Of a stretch of 64,000 nt of DNA, positions 1 through 11,916 are shown piece by piece (position 1 is the stretch's first letter; every line of letters starts with the position of its first letter). The position numbers and the translations under genes are program-made. Source of the stretch: Prostheceraeus crozeri (lineage: Eukaryota > Platyhelminthes > Polycladida > Euryleptidae); contig CAJQUW010009070.1 of assembly GCA_907163375.1 (NCBI GenBank), forward strand, positions 350,283 to 414,282, given 5' to 3'. The notes below the pieces were generated by a model. That model was given only the letters and a program-made list of their open reading frames with translations. It had not been told where the DNA came from and did not search any database.

Positions 1-531
1 TTAGTTCCTGCATCAGCTGCCGAACTGTTGTTCCATCTGGTGCGAGAGCTGTGTGTTGGGTGCCATCTGATAACTCCACTGCAATTGTCTTCATCGCTGT
101 GACAATCCCCATCTCTGGTATCCTAAGTTGCTTCATTGTCTTCTTTTTGTTTAGTTTTCTTCCGTTATGTTTGAAGATTAAGTTCTCCGCATTTGGAATT
201 ACACATTTTAGCCGTTGTAATGGATGCACTGATATCGGCTGTTTTCTCCCGTTTGCAATAACGAAAATATTGCTGGTGCAGGTTGACTTGGCATCTTCCA
301 CAGCTTCGACAAAGAGAATGATGGCAGACTTCGTCGTTTCTCCTATTTCCTCCAAGGAAAAGTCAATGTCGTATTCGATCTGTCCATCTTCAGACTTAAA
401 CTTCCAATCTCCGGACAGGCCAAAGTAATTCTTCCAAGTGTCCATCACGACATTTAGTGTTGTGTTTGAAGAAAATCGGTAAGTTCTTTCTAATACTTCT
501 TCTTTAGCACAAATCATGACGCGCCAAATTT
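1..531 (-). CDS. Partial host exon with ubiquitin-like features
   Basis: The - strand is open for about 177 codons from an acceptor (pyrimidine-rich tract ending TTTCCAG, just above 531) to the window edge, so the exon is cut by the window. Codon use looks like a real gene. The first in-frame Met is near 517, but upstream codons are also open, which favours an internal exon. Visible are a region with LIFKHNGRKLNKKK, like the second half of a ubiquitin/SUMO-type beta-grasp fold, and then ELSDGT...TTVRQLMQEL, like the start of another. The exon begins with two bases of a split codon, compatible with the phase-1 end of the candidate exon at 4015-4132. I do not recognise the family; ubiquitin-like is inference. 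Confidence 0.55.
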
Positions 532-599
532 CTGGAAATCAGAGAACATTCATTGATGGTTTAAATCAGGGAGATCCGACTCTATATAATAATAAAGGA

Positions 600-975
600 C
601 TATATAGCACTGTAAATCGCTAAATACAAAATCACATACTAAAATATTTTTTGGCATATTTCTGTATCTATTTGTATGTTTTTCGAATGTAATTTCAAGT
701 GTGGTATGCTTTACATACTAAAGCCATGCGAGCACAATGTTAAAGGAAAGCATCAATGATGTCTAAATACGTTGATTTAAGGCCTTCTGTCAATAAAGAT
801 CGGTCTAATGTTGCATGGTACTTACAACTAGTTTGCAAGTAGTGAGATAATGACATTCAACAGTCAAACTTTCAATACTGAATTCAATTTCAATACATAC
901 AAGTCTAAGGTATTTCATAAATAATCAATAAGTATTCAACTATCAACAACTGTGCATTATGTGATTTTGGAATCA
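600..975. repeat. Dispersed repeat, copy 1 (second copy 38278-38640)
   Basis: About 370 bp that align almost end to end with 38278-38640 in the same orientation. Both start near CACTGTAAATCGCT and share the block GGAAAGCATCAATGATGTCT. No terminal inverted repeat or coding capacity was seen. The second copy lies in the intron that splits the kringle of the receptor gene. Confidence 0.75.
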
Positions 976-2345
976 AACATATTATCAATCCGAAATAAAA
1001 GCGCATTATAATTCATGAACGCAACAATAGTTATTCTTGGGATATATAAGTCAACATGGTGGCATGAAAAATATCGTTTGAATGAATTGCTGTTTATCAA
1101 CTTGGTTCATAAAGTAGAGCTAACCAAGCGTCCTGATAACGTTACTAATCAAGTAGCAAAGACGACATACACCATAAAAATCATCATAATAAATCTTATC
1201 TAGTTGAATAACTCACTATCAAAAAGAACTATTCACGACTGGTATTACTGACAAAAGTTATTTGACAGCAGTATGTAATATAGATATATTTTTTGCTATG
1301 TTACTCTACATAGCTCTACATACGATAGACATACGAATGAGGACGAATTTGTATTGGGTCTTGTATGTAAAACATACCAACAACTCGTATTTCATCGTAA
1401 AACAGCCAATCACAGATAGAATAGTTCCTGTCGCTACATACCAATCACACGCGAAAGTAAGTGAGGCTTCGTATGATCTCTGTAAACATGCGAGAATCTC
1501 GCATCAGATGTTAGTTTCAAATTGGATGTGAATTTGGTACATTTTTGTATATGTAGTTTTCGTATCCAGCAATTTACAGTGAGAATGGGCATTGTGAACA
1601 ATAGAGCGTCGTGGACATGTGTTGTCATAACAGTGGTGCCTAAATGATGGCGCCTTCCAATGACTGACAATAGGGAGATACCGGCAGCTTATCAGTTTTT
1701 GTAAACATTCACGAATACTATCATTTCTCTTTATATGCATAAGCATTTTGATAAAATAACTTGCAGCCTTGCACTGCGACAACAATCTACAACTGTTGCA
1801 TGTTTCAGTAATTTGCTCTTAGAGATCTGGTAATCACTGCCGAGCAGCTGAAATTATCATCAGCAGAAAGCTTCTGTCCATTACAATCTAACTAACTTAA
1901 ACATAGCAAAAAGTCGGATTCCTATGTTTAAAATCCATTAAAGTCCATTGATGCATTATTGCAACACCTGAACATTTGGGCTCTATAAAAGTAATGACGT
2001 TGTTCACAACAGTATTTCTCCATGGATACATTCCAAAATAACCTCCATTAAGCAGATATTGGAAGATTTGTTTGAAATTTCCAATATTGAACGCCCGCAA
2101 GTCAATTCGATTGATCAATTTTATGAAATGGCGACCTCACAGAAGAATAGGTAGGCATTTTCCTTCTCATTTGATGCAGAGATATATTAGTCATCCAGAT
2201 GCTTCTGAGCATTTAAATTATACTCTATAGATGCCATCTAAAATAAAAGCAAGCAAATCTGTAGACAAATCAGAGGTTCCACGGAAGAAAATCCTACTGT
2301 TTTATTAATGCAACAGTGGGCTCTGATGTACAAGTATAGCAAACC
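976..2345. other. Non-coding stretch with one short repeat
   Basis: No convincing gene. Bases about 1600-1720 resemble, in reverse orientation, 19290-19403 (shared block GTGCCTAAATGATGG), so this is one copy of an unnamed dispersed repeat. The other copy was later hit by a Tc1-like element. Confidence 0.5.
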
Positions 2346-2924
2346 CACAGAATTAGATTCATCTGTGCGCGCTTCGGCTTCCTAGAAAGGAAGAGTCATA
2401 TGTAGCCTTAATATCGAAATGGCACATCACAGAATTAGACAGCTTGCTCCTTCACGAATGCAAAATTCGTGTATCGCTTGCTATTGGAAATGGCAAACAA
2501 TAAGCTGTCAGCAGAGGACACCAGAGCCAGTGAGAGCTGCGTGCGTGCTGTGAAATCACTTCACACACACCAAACACACACACATCGTCTAGCTAACATT
2601 CGATGATGAGAAGACGATGGTAAAAACATCAAGTGAACTAATTTTCGTACGCCTGCTACTTTTTTAATAATAATCAGAAGGGCCAATATTATGGAGAAAA
2701 CTTGTGCGCAATGATCTGAATTCTTCAAATCTGAAGAAATTTTTGGCAATCGAAGCACTTTGCTGGAACTCACATTAATCCGCAAGCGTCCGACTTTTTT
2801 CCTATCTCTGTAAGGTATTAGGAATTCCCTTTGCCCACTTAATAGGTTCCTCGATGTGCCGTCAATTTCGTATTAATCACACTTCTAGCAAACCGAAGCA
2901 GATAACAAAATATTTAATTCTGTG
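2346..2924. mobile_element. hAT-type MITE, copy 1
   Basis: Starts CACAGAATTAGATTC and ends TTTAATTCTGTG, a 10-bp terminal inverted repeat. Flanks 2338-2345 (AGCAAACC) and 2925-2932 (AACAAACC) are an 8-bp target duplication with one mismatch, the hAT signature. It is non-autonomous. Copies 2 (14117-14720) and 3 (26468-27071) share the whole body. Confidence 0.85.
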
Positions 2925-2932
2925 AACAAACC

Positions 2933-4014
2933 TGTAAATTATCAAATTCTTCAATGGAGATGTTACTTATTTTATTGCTCAAAACAACTGAAAATTCATA
3001 AGTTAGCAAGATAAGAATGTGTTTTAGCATCATAACAGCAAAATTAATTGAAGACATGAACAAAATATTACACTCAGTACGGGTGTAAACTCGCGATCTC
3101 GTGCTCGTGCTGATCATTACCCAATGGCATGATAACCGAGTTTTTCTTATTGCCTTAAGCTTTAAAGTAGTTAGACCTATACTTCATGTCGTCGTTATTG
3201 CAGAAAAAAATGAGAAATCCGAGTACAACATCCACACGATATTCAGATGTATAACAAGTCGATGAGTCGATGCTTTTGACCAAAGTATCAATGCATACAG
3301 GACACACATTCGCACTCGAAAATGGTACTGGTCAATCTTTGCCTGGATCCTTGATCTTTTTTGCATCAACTCGTAGTACCTTATGAAACAAAATAAAAAT
3401 TATGCTGGTCGGTTACTAAATTTTCGCCGGTGTTTAGTCCTTTCATTATTGCAAACAATGTACGCATCTCAAGGATTCCAATCAGACAAAAAGTAGGTCA
3501 TGCTATCAAGAAAGACGAAAATTTACACCGACTGCGGTGTATAGCATGCCATTTACAGACAAGGTGCCATGTTCATCATGCGACATTGCTTTACACCCAA
3601 ATGAGTGCTTCGAAAACTATCATCTGCATTTATTAAGCCTTGTGTAGTTACTTTGCTCATGTACATGGGCTCATATAGGATTGGTAATCAATGTTTCTAT
3701 CGTTGAATGTATTCGCAATTAGATTTATATACGTTTCATTGTGTATGAACATATCTTTATATGAATAGTTGTGAACAAAATGACATTTGTAAATTTTGCT
3801 GCTGTTGCAAAAATAGAACAGTGGCCTCTAATGTGGAACAGGATTTAATGCGTACATACATCATTAGAGCCCAGTGTTGTATTAATGAAAAACCCTTCTA
3901 AGGTCAGATGCAGGCATTTTCCAATAAAGACGAAGAGAGAAATCTGAAATGAATAAAGTTGCATGCTTGCTTGGATTGTTTGTTTCTGAATTGTAAACAT
4001 CAACATTGTCTTAC
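2933..4014. other. No gene seen
   Basis: Short open frames only, none with a recognisable domain. If the - strand gene is real this is intron. Confidence 0.4.
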
Positions 4015-4132
4015 CATATGACCAATCACACCGTGGCGAGGGGCCAACGAAGGAATATCGCACTGTGAAATAAGCATCTTCAGACACTTCATCATAACTT
4101 TCAATTGCTACGTGATCAGTATGCTCCTTATG
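4015..4132 (-). CDS. Candidate exon with two YxxV tyrosine motifs
   Basis: On the - strand a 118-base open segment is bounded by an acceptor-like GCATGTAG (after 4133) and a good donor G/GTAAGA (GT at 4014-4013). It starts in phase 0 and ends in phase 1, which fits the exon at 1-531. It reads 39 residues with acidic, tyrosine-containing content: ESYDEV followed by DAYFTV, resembling the paired YxxV/I motifs of signalling tails (ITIM/ITAM type). The acceptor lacks a strong pyrimidine tract. Whether it is translated, and in the same transcript as 1-531, is inference. Confidence 0.4.
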
Positions 4133-4353
4133 CTACATGCATTCGAATGAGGCCTCACAGCATGACAATTTTCCTAGTCAGTCTTCAGAATTTAACATGA
4201 TATCAGGTGATAGGGCTTACAACATTTTGAACTTTGATAGCTCGAAAATGACATCTCAGCGACACATTTGCACGGAATTACAAGCACATTTCTGCTCATT
4301 CAGTAGTGCAAAAGCTTAAAGTCTCTTTAAGTTAAGTGAATAATAGCGCAAAC

Positions 4354-6674
4354 CAGGGCTGTTGAGCCGGAGCAGAGCCGGAGCCTTAAGGAGCCGATGG
4401 TTTTGGTCGGCGCTGGAGCCGGAGCCGATTAATCACAAACGCTCCGGCTCCGATATTTTGAGCTTTGATATAAATCTAGAATTTTGAAAGGTATTAATTG
4501 GCATCATAAAAAAAGTCATTTGAAATCTAAAGATATGTCTTTTAAGTATACCAATGATCTGTCCTCCACGATATCTTTCTTTGCAGTTGCCGCCTTCTTT
4601 TGTATCATATGTATTATATCCACACACAAGTGTAATATTTTTTTATTACATATGTTTCGTAAGACTAATTTCCATAGCTTTTAGTGACAACGTATTCTCC
4701 AAAATCCATTAATTTGAAGACTTGTTATATGCTTGCTAACTGGATGATTGTAGATTCCTAGAGACAAGTCGCCAGTCATTTATGTACACATTTCCAGTTC
4801 AGTCAGCAAAGATAATATAGCTACATTTCTTGCGCAATGTCTTAAATCTAATACGGTTACTGTTACCATCTATCGGTATGGCTACTGGCAGAAGCTACTG
4901 GCATCTGTGACAATGCCAATTTCCTTAGATTGCATTGTAGGCTCTTGTGCAGTCCTACCCCTACATTTTTCAAAACAATCGATTATTCAATTTGATCAAT
5001 TTTGATTGGAGGGATAACTCTTCACACTCACACGAATGACCTGACTACAAGTCCTCGCATGGCTATAGCAATAAGCGACCCAGCCACTTCTAGTAGCGCC
5101 ATATTACTCTAAAGGTACCTCATTCACAATGAATTTCCTTTGACTTCAAAATTCAAAGGGTATATTTCAATGCAAAAAAACCCGAAGGCAAATTACAATG
5201 TTGACTTGCTGACGATGTTTGCGACTATGACATCGCAATTACTCACGTAGATTTTTACAACAGCACGGAATGCTTCACTCAAACCGGTGATGCTGAAACG
5301 GACATCCAATGGTGCTGCATCTTTTGACCAGAGAAAAAATGGGGTGGGAGGACTGCACAAGAGCCGTATTGTGTAATAATATTTCCCCAAATGTCATAGA
5401 CCTGCGGATTTCAAGAATTTTTATTATTATTTTTTCCGTCTGTCATCATGTTGACTTATATGTAAACAATAAAAAAAAGACTGAGACGCTCTCAATAAAG
5501 ACGCCTTTTGACCTCCCTTTTCTATTGTCTGTGACACTAAACCGCACGCGCATTCGAAAGCTAGCAAAGTAGATGGGATTTCTGCTCGGTGCTCGCAGTC
5601 AAATTTTTATTATGCATTGCACCCTGCAACATGCTGTGTGATACTCCGAGTTCAGTTTCATCAGCCTAATCATCATCAGAGGAATAGTGGTAATGTGTTA
5701 TACATAAATTGAATATAATAATATACATGAATCATTGATGAATTATTTAGTGCAACTTTACGCCATAATGAAAAATACGAAATTAATATAATGTAAGTTA
5801 AGCCTTAACTTATTAAGTATGCTGCATAGAATTACAATACTCGTCCTAAATTAGATATTTTTAATTTTTTCAAGTATAATTTTCAATTATACATTTCTAG
5901 CCTACACTGCAATGAGATTATCTAAATTACAATTTCTACAGATGATGAGTCGTGGGCTACCCATTGATCATATTATTCATGGACCAACAGACTATTGGAT
6001 AAAGGCAATAACAAATAGCAATGACAACCTAAGCTAGCCTATATACACTTTAATATTCAATAAAGCAATTGATATCTTTATTGATACGGTATATTTGGCT
6101 ATATAGCCTATACCCTTTCCATGTTCGAGTAGATACAGGCCCTATAAGCTATTTAGAGGCATACGTTATCCAGTTTCATATTCAAGCTTTGTTAAAAAGC
6201 TTATACTACTATTCGGCCCCTGTGACGGCTAATTAGGTATATCATCATCACTCAAGTAGTCTTATTTAATGTAGCCTCGTAGTAGACTGGTTGCAGGCTA
6301 GGCCAATTTATATTTAGCCAGTGCGGGAGATCTTTATCTAATTTGACCAATCCAGGCTATAACTTTATTTTATCTTTCAGAGATAGTCAATTCATGCAAA
6401 AATATATGACAAGTATGTTATTTATCATTATATTAGGCTATTATCATTTTTATTATTAACTTAAGTCGTTGCTTTTTGATGAAAACTAATTTGATGATTG
6501 TAGCAAGCCTCTAAAGGCCACACCGTTATCCAAAAAACCCGTTCAACGGATCCAGGATAACCAGCATAGATAGAACCTGAATTTGAAGTCGGAGCCGGAG
6601 CCGGAGCCTTCCACATCAGTGTCGTGGAGCCGGAGCCGGAGCCGATGAGATAACGCATCGGTTCCATAGCCCTG
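4354..6674. mobile_element. hAT element with GGAGCC repeats, 2.3 kb
   Basis: Begins CAGGGCTGTTGAGCCGGAGC and ends with AGCCCTG. The flanks 4346-4353 and 6675-6682 are an exact 8-bp duplication, GCGCAAAC. Subterminal runs of GGAGCC/GGAGCCG lie at both ends (about 4368-4445 and 6590-6645), as in many invertebrate hAT elements. I find no transposase reading frame (no BED finger or hAT dimerisation region), so it is non-autonomous or heavily decayed. The perfect target duplication suggests a fairly recent insertion. Confidence 0.9.
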
Positions 6675-6682
6675 GCGCAAAC

Positions 6683-6852
6683 ACAGGGATAGCAACGTGA
6701 ATAATATTGTAATAATCACGGGAATGCCGTAGGTGATATATAACGTGAAATTTACAACGGATGAGTCATCCCAAGGGTTGCCGTGAGCATGAGGTGCAGT
6801 GGGGATTAAAATTTCAATCCCCACCCCACATACTTGCATAGCCTTATCCATA
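6683..6852 (-). CDS. Candidate exon with a hydrophobic, membrane-like segment
   Basis: Reading the - strand from an acceptor-like GTGTGTCAG at 6853, the frame is open through about 57 codons: a polar part (GIEILIPTAPHAHGNPWDD) and then about 24 mostly hydrophobic residues (NFTLYITYGIPVIITILF...) like a transmembrane helix. The 2.3 kb hAT is inserted directly at the end of this open stretch. Without the insertion the frame would stop about 11 codons later. An alternative donor-like GTAAAT lies before the hydrophobic part and would exclude it. No family recognised; either a disrupted terminal exon or an exon edge. Confidence 0.35.
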
Positions 6853-8245
6853 CTGACACACTATCGCGTTTCGGCCGCGTTCACATTTTGATGCGGACCT
6901 TGTGAAGTTAAGTCGCTATTGTAACTTTTAGCTCATTTTCATTTGTCCGACTGGAAGGCTAATGAGTTCATGACTTGTTTAGAAATGACTTTGTCGAAGG
7001 TTCGAAAAAGGTTCTTGATTTTCAAAAGGAGCGTGCAAATTTCGCCTTATAAATTTCAAACTTCGCGGTTCGCAGTATTCTATCGATGGGAAACAAATAA
7101 ATTCAATGTAACATGCTTACCAGATGCCATTCTATTCTTTCTGTCGACAATCTGAAAGGGAAATTGAATTTATATATCGAAAACAAATGCAAGTTCTTGA
7201 ACTAATTCTTGAGCCTGTCAGCATTAACTCGCAAAGCGTGATGCTACCTCAGAGAATGATGAGCAGGCTAAAAGTGAATCTGAAATCATTTAAACTTGAT
7301 TTCAGCGCATTTCCCTGTATTGCAGTGCAAGTGCTCATCAGGAAAGGGATAAATTTGACTTTGCATATAACACGGATAACCCAAAAATGACTTTGCAGAT
7401 TTCGCTTGGATTTAAGCATAACTCTCAAATTTTGAGATGCGTCCATTGTCAAAATGGGAGCACATTGTATTCATTTTTATGCCATGTTGGCCTCATGGGA
7501 AAATGGAGGAAATTCGCCCCCCTCCCACCCATCCCTGTCCCATCCTCAGTTGAAAACGAAAACCGAAAATTAATAATGTCAAATTTGCAAGATTGTCAAA
7601 GTATTATTATTGTACTGCGTGCCGGGAATCTCAAATATAATCCGTGTATTGCTTTATCTTTAATTGGGGAGCTGTGTCAATATTCTTCAGTGGTATTAAC
7701 TAAATCTGTTCATCACTCCTGAGATTGGATGAAGTCAGACTATTCAGGTCTGGTATCGGATTTTGAACTTCCATTTGAGTGGCGTCACAATCTTCCATAA
7801 GCCACAAGACGTAAGACGCAGTGCCATTTTGACAGTTTGTTTATTTCTCATGACAGACAATGTAAGCAGGCAGACGAAGAGAATAGATGAAAATCTGCAA
7901 TTATTGCAATATGAACATAGAGAATGACGCGTTATATCGCAGTAAGAAATGAAGACGTACCTGTCGTGAATAATAAGCATGTAAATTCTATGTAATAAGT
8001 AAGGAGTCGGATTATATTCTTTTCAATTTCAGAGAACTGCTTTAGCCTGTGAAAACTACAAATGAAAAACTACAATATATAGTGCAATAATTAATGTATT
8101 CATTATCGTAATCAGAAACGGTTTATTCTATGGATATGCCAGCTGTCATTGTAACGGTTGGAATTCTGTTTGAGGCTTAAGGGTCTTCTTGTGCGTTTCC
8201 GGTCTAAGAACAGTGTCAAAGCATTAAAAATGTAATTAAATTCTA
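6853..8245. other. No recognisable gene
   Basis: Several 65-110 codon open frames on both strands, none with a domain or convincing splice sites. No terminal repeats seen. Confidence 0.4.
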
Positions 8246-8611
8246 ATGCCGTTGGACATCACGGCCTCAGGAAGTAATAAACAACAATGGAATGGCCATG
8301 GTAAAGGCCAATGGATAGAATTTGTTAACACAGGTTTAGTCCCAAAATTAAATAAAACAGAAAAACAGAAAAACATCCAAGAAGTCTTCGAAAAGATCGT
8401 TATAACGCCAAATTGCATTGATTCTATTTCTGTAGCATATCACACACGATCAGATTTCTATTATGATAGATGTACAGAAGTCTATTATATAATCCTGCGA
8501 TTATTGGCTTATAATCTCAGCTTAATCAGCTTCATATTCTCTATTCAACAATTTTTAGCAATATCAACTGCATTTGAAGTAGCCTACATTCGAAGTGTGG
8601 GATTTCTATGA
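8246..8611 (+). CDS. Unrecognised 121-codon open frame
   Basis: A frame of 121 codons on the + strand. The first about 75 residues look protein-like (Gly/Asn/Trp-rich NKQQWNGHGKGQWIEF, then a charged stretch with KLNKTEKQKNIQEVFEK). The last 40 are hydrophobic and AT-driven. No motif is recognised, and no strong acceptor or donor bounds it. It could be an unrecognised exon or chance. Confidence 0.25.
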   Translation: MPLDITASGSNKQQWNGHGKGQWIEFVNTGLVPKLNKTEKQKNIQEVFEKIVITPNCIDSISVAYHTRSDFYYDRCTEVYYIILRLLAYNLSLISFIFSIQQFLAISTAFEVAYIRSVGFL

Positions 8612-9523
8612 TATCATGAATACATGGGACAACTGCATCTGAATTGCATTGGAAGCGATATCTGTGAATTTGTGACCATTTCCTTTAACAGTAGATGATG
8701 GATTGTCGTTGATGCAATGAATTCCGAAAATCTGTCTTTCTATCTGAAAGTTGGGTAAGTAGAATTTTCAGCTTGACTGTCAAGGCATTGGAGAAATCCA
8801 TGGGCTCCAATGATTTGAATTGAAAGCAATATTCAAACTTGCAAAAAATGCAATGAAAAATATCAAACAATTGTATTTTAGTCCTAATACAGTACGTTAA
8901 TAGACCAAATAGTATGTTTGTGAAGAAAGGATCTGAACTCACATAACGTCTTCGTAATCAGGATGCTATGTGTCTGTCTGCTGATCTATATATATCTGAA
9001 ACCTCACCATATGTCGTCTATCAGCTCAGTTCATTGATGCGAATCTCACTGACATCAGCCGATAACACTGCTGTCAAAAGTCACGTGTTATCATTGCTTG
9101 ACGCAGTAAACAGTAACGAGCCATCTGATGCACATGCAGACTAATCTCCATGACACGTGGGAATCCAGCAGATTTTATAAAATAATGTATAGTTATGCGA
9201 CTAATCACTGAAATCATAACTACCGGGGGCCGTTTACTCGTAAAGCCCGGTATCTACTTCTCACGTATAATTACGCTGCTATAGACTGCATCACGCCGAC
9301 TGGAAAAAGCTTCAGTCCACAGATAATGTCAGTCGACCTGTTCTTCCCTTTAATCAATGAAAGTTAGCGCAGAAGTGTTCAAACTAGCGGCGCAGTCTTT
9401 GTGCGTGTTGTGATTCCCTTTTCATTTTTTACTTATTGCATAGAGTAAGCATGTTAGGTAGAGTGGTAACTCCGCATTTATTAAATCCCCAATGTTTATA
9501 CTTCCATTATAAAACGTATCATG
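8612..9523. other. No recognisable gene
   Basis: No domain-bearing frame. A small palindrome around 9226-9251 (ACCGGG...CCCGGTA) could be the end of an old DNA element but has no partner that I can find. Confidence 0.35.
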
Positions 9524-9800
9524 AAATTCCCTTGATAATCAGCTTAATTTCCGCTTAGTTAGGATGCTTATTAGCAAATATTCCTTCATTTTGATATCCA
9601 GCTTGTTGCATACTACTTACATAGAGGAGTCATCTCGGTAGTATATAAATTGTCAAAATTTTGACTTTTTTAGAACTGCTCAAATAATTTTTTGGACCAC
9701 TTGAGCGTAATCTCCGCAAGATACTGAATATTTTCATATAAAAATTTTCACTATATTTTACTTATTTGAGTCGACACTTTACCTACATATCCCTACTCTA
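9440..9800. repeat. Dispersed repeat (partner 45890-46730)
   Basis: The part 9524-9800 aligns with 46444-46730: shared blocks AGCTTAATTTCCGCTTA, TTTTGATATCCA, AGTAGTATATAAATT, AACTGCTCAAATA and GAGTCGACACT. The preceding 9440-9523 resembles 45890-46000 and, shorter, 39195-39255. No coding capacity or clear ends. Confidence 0.65.
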
Positions 9801-10290
9801 TGACTTATTGGCTCAAGATTTTCAACATTTTCAGTAAATGTCATTTTTTCTTTCCTGATCTTGATCATAATCGGCAGCATTCTCAACGAAAGTTGAAGAT
9901 TTTGGTGATAAGGGAGCTTCAGAGGAGTATGACGCTTTCTAGATAAAAGCGATAGTTTGGTAATTCTTCCAAACGATCGGCTTGGATCTTCCTTCACCAC
10001 CTTTTGTTTCTTGGTCTTTTGCTCATAGTCGCATGTACTGATCGAGCAGATGTTTCCATTTTTCTTGCATGCTGTTTCGTCTTTCTCTACTCCGATAGCC
10101 GAGAGGATCCGTCTTATCGCCTCCCATGGGTTGTTCCGTATCCTTGAATTTATTTCTTTTTGCCACCCACAAATGCTCGTACTTCAGAACTTCTTTCAAT
10201 TAACAATTCTTCAAACAAATCAACATTCGTATTTGTTACAGATTCCGCAGACAGTTCCATTACAATCAATCGGCTGGTTGAAATGAAGTT
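9779..10290 (-). pseudogene. Decayed Myb/SANT-like DNA-binding domain
   Basis: Three overlapping - strand frames together carry the landmarks of a Myb/SANT-like domain: an acidic first helix (DLFEELLIERSSEVRAF), then NPWEAIRRILSAIG, then EKWKHLLDQYMR and a following charged KDQETKGGEG. This is the order W/E-rich helix, W-x-x-I, KWK-x-L seen in Myb/SANT-like and MADF proteins, including those of Harbinger transposons. The landmarks fall in different frames and one stop lies between QYMRL and AKDQ, so it is not an intact gene. No transposon ends or DDE domain seen nearby. Confidence 0.4.
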
Positions 10291-10969
10291 GAATCGCAAC
10301 TAACTCTGACGCGCTCCCGGAAACATCAGTCGACAGACAGTGTGACTCATCAATCGTCACGCCGGTTGCAGTTAACTGCAAATTTTATCCTGTCGAAGTC
10401 AACCGACTGATATCAGCGTATGCCGGTTACCGTTGACCGGAACATTACCCCAGAAGTATGAGCAACTTAAAATGTAAATGAATTGCCGAAGAGTACGAGC
10501 GGTTTGGCACAGATTCCCCTCTCCCTGTTCACGCGGATTGCTGTTTAGGTGCAGTTATTCTGACATGGGACAATGGAGGCGTCCAGTTACCAACTGTACA
10601 TTGCAAACTGTGCATACAGGCTAAATAACAGGCTAAATAACAGCCATATTGATCAGAGAATTACCGCAGACAATTTTGGACAATGGACATCAAAAAGTGG
10701 CTGTTTAGAACAGACAAAATATTTGACAAAACTGTCTACATTCCTAATTTTGTTGCAAAATGCTGATTTGGTTGTTAAATTATGTCAACTGGCTGTACAC
10801 ATAAATATTATTTGCAATTACATTGCTTTATCTGACATGAACGGGCATTTCCATGAACCTTGGGGGTTATTTTGTTGTTCTTTTGCAGTTCAACGGACTG
10901 CGGGCATCAGCAAGTTGGTAATAGGTGCAGTGCCTGCCTGTTGCTCTTCTGAAGGAAGACACGTATTAA

Positions 10970-11912
10970 CCCTCAGAGACCTGAGGGGGGGGGGTTCCAG
11001 TGGACCCCTTCAACATATTCTTAGTTTACTTGCTTAAATCGATATCAAAACATTAGGAAAGTTGGTTTTAAGTAAAACAATGATGTTTGCTTGTAGCAGG
11101 TCGGTATAACAAATCCCTTGAGTGACTTTCAGCCTTCTCAGTAAACACACGCGAAAATATGGTGTTTTTGTAAGTCAACCACATTTAGTACAGCATCATT
11201 TGTACTAGGAGGCGGCTTTACGATATTTTCTGTCACCATAAAGCCTCAGATAGTTGATTTTGATGAAATTGATTTAATTCATGCAGCTAATCCTTTCCAT
11301 TTGTACATTCCTTCAAATTTATCCAAAGCTATCAGAAATAGACCTAAAATGAGTCAAAATTGCTGTACTTCTAGAACCAAAAACAGCTGTGGAGATCTCA
11401 AACTTATCATTACTGCTGTGAAAAGTTTGTCATCAATCAGTTTTTGGTGCTCAACTATGAATATAATGATAGCTTTCATTTCGGACATCGATTTATGTCG
11501 ACTTGTTCATATAGGCCAACCAGTCACGCGAGATCATGTGCGAAAGCAAAATATTTACATTTTGCGATCCTCCAACACATTGCACATCTACGAGCATGAT
11601 GCAAACAATGAATAAATGACTTTCACTCTTTATACACCATCGTGGACATGTTCGAAATCATTTTTCATCTAATTGCAAAAATTTTGTGATGGAATGTCTA
11701 CACCCTCTGAGACCTGAGGGGGGTCCAGTGGACCCCCTTGGCCTATCTGGCATACTTCTACTGATTCAATTGAAATGAAATAACACATGCAGATTCACTG
11801 TCAGAAATGATGATTTTGTATGGGCTTGAGTGGTTGATATATCGTCAGCGTAAAAAATGAAATAGAAAAATGTGGCTCCGGGGTCCACTGGACCCCCCTC
11901 AGGTCTCTGAGG
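10970..11912. mobile_element. piggyBac-like MITE, TTAA-flanked
   Basis: Left end CCCTCAGAGACCTGAGG and right end CCTCAGGTCTCTGAGGG are inverted copies, extended by a G-rich run and TCCAGTGGACCCC. Both ends abut TTAA (10966-10969 and 11913-11916), the piggyBac target duplication. A third internal copy of the terminal sequence lies at 11703-11743. It encodes no transposase, and its ends differ from those of the piggyBac at 50529-53153. Confidence 0.8.
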
Positions 11913-11916
11913 GTTA

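Noticed and set aside
9224-9252. ACCGGG/CCCGGT palindrome as a transposon end
   Set aside because: No matching partner end or target duplication found within the window.
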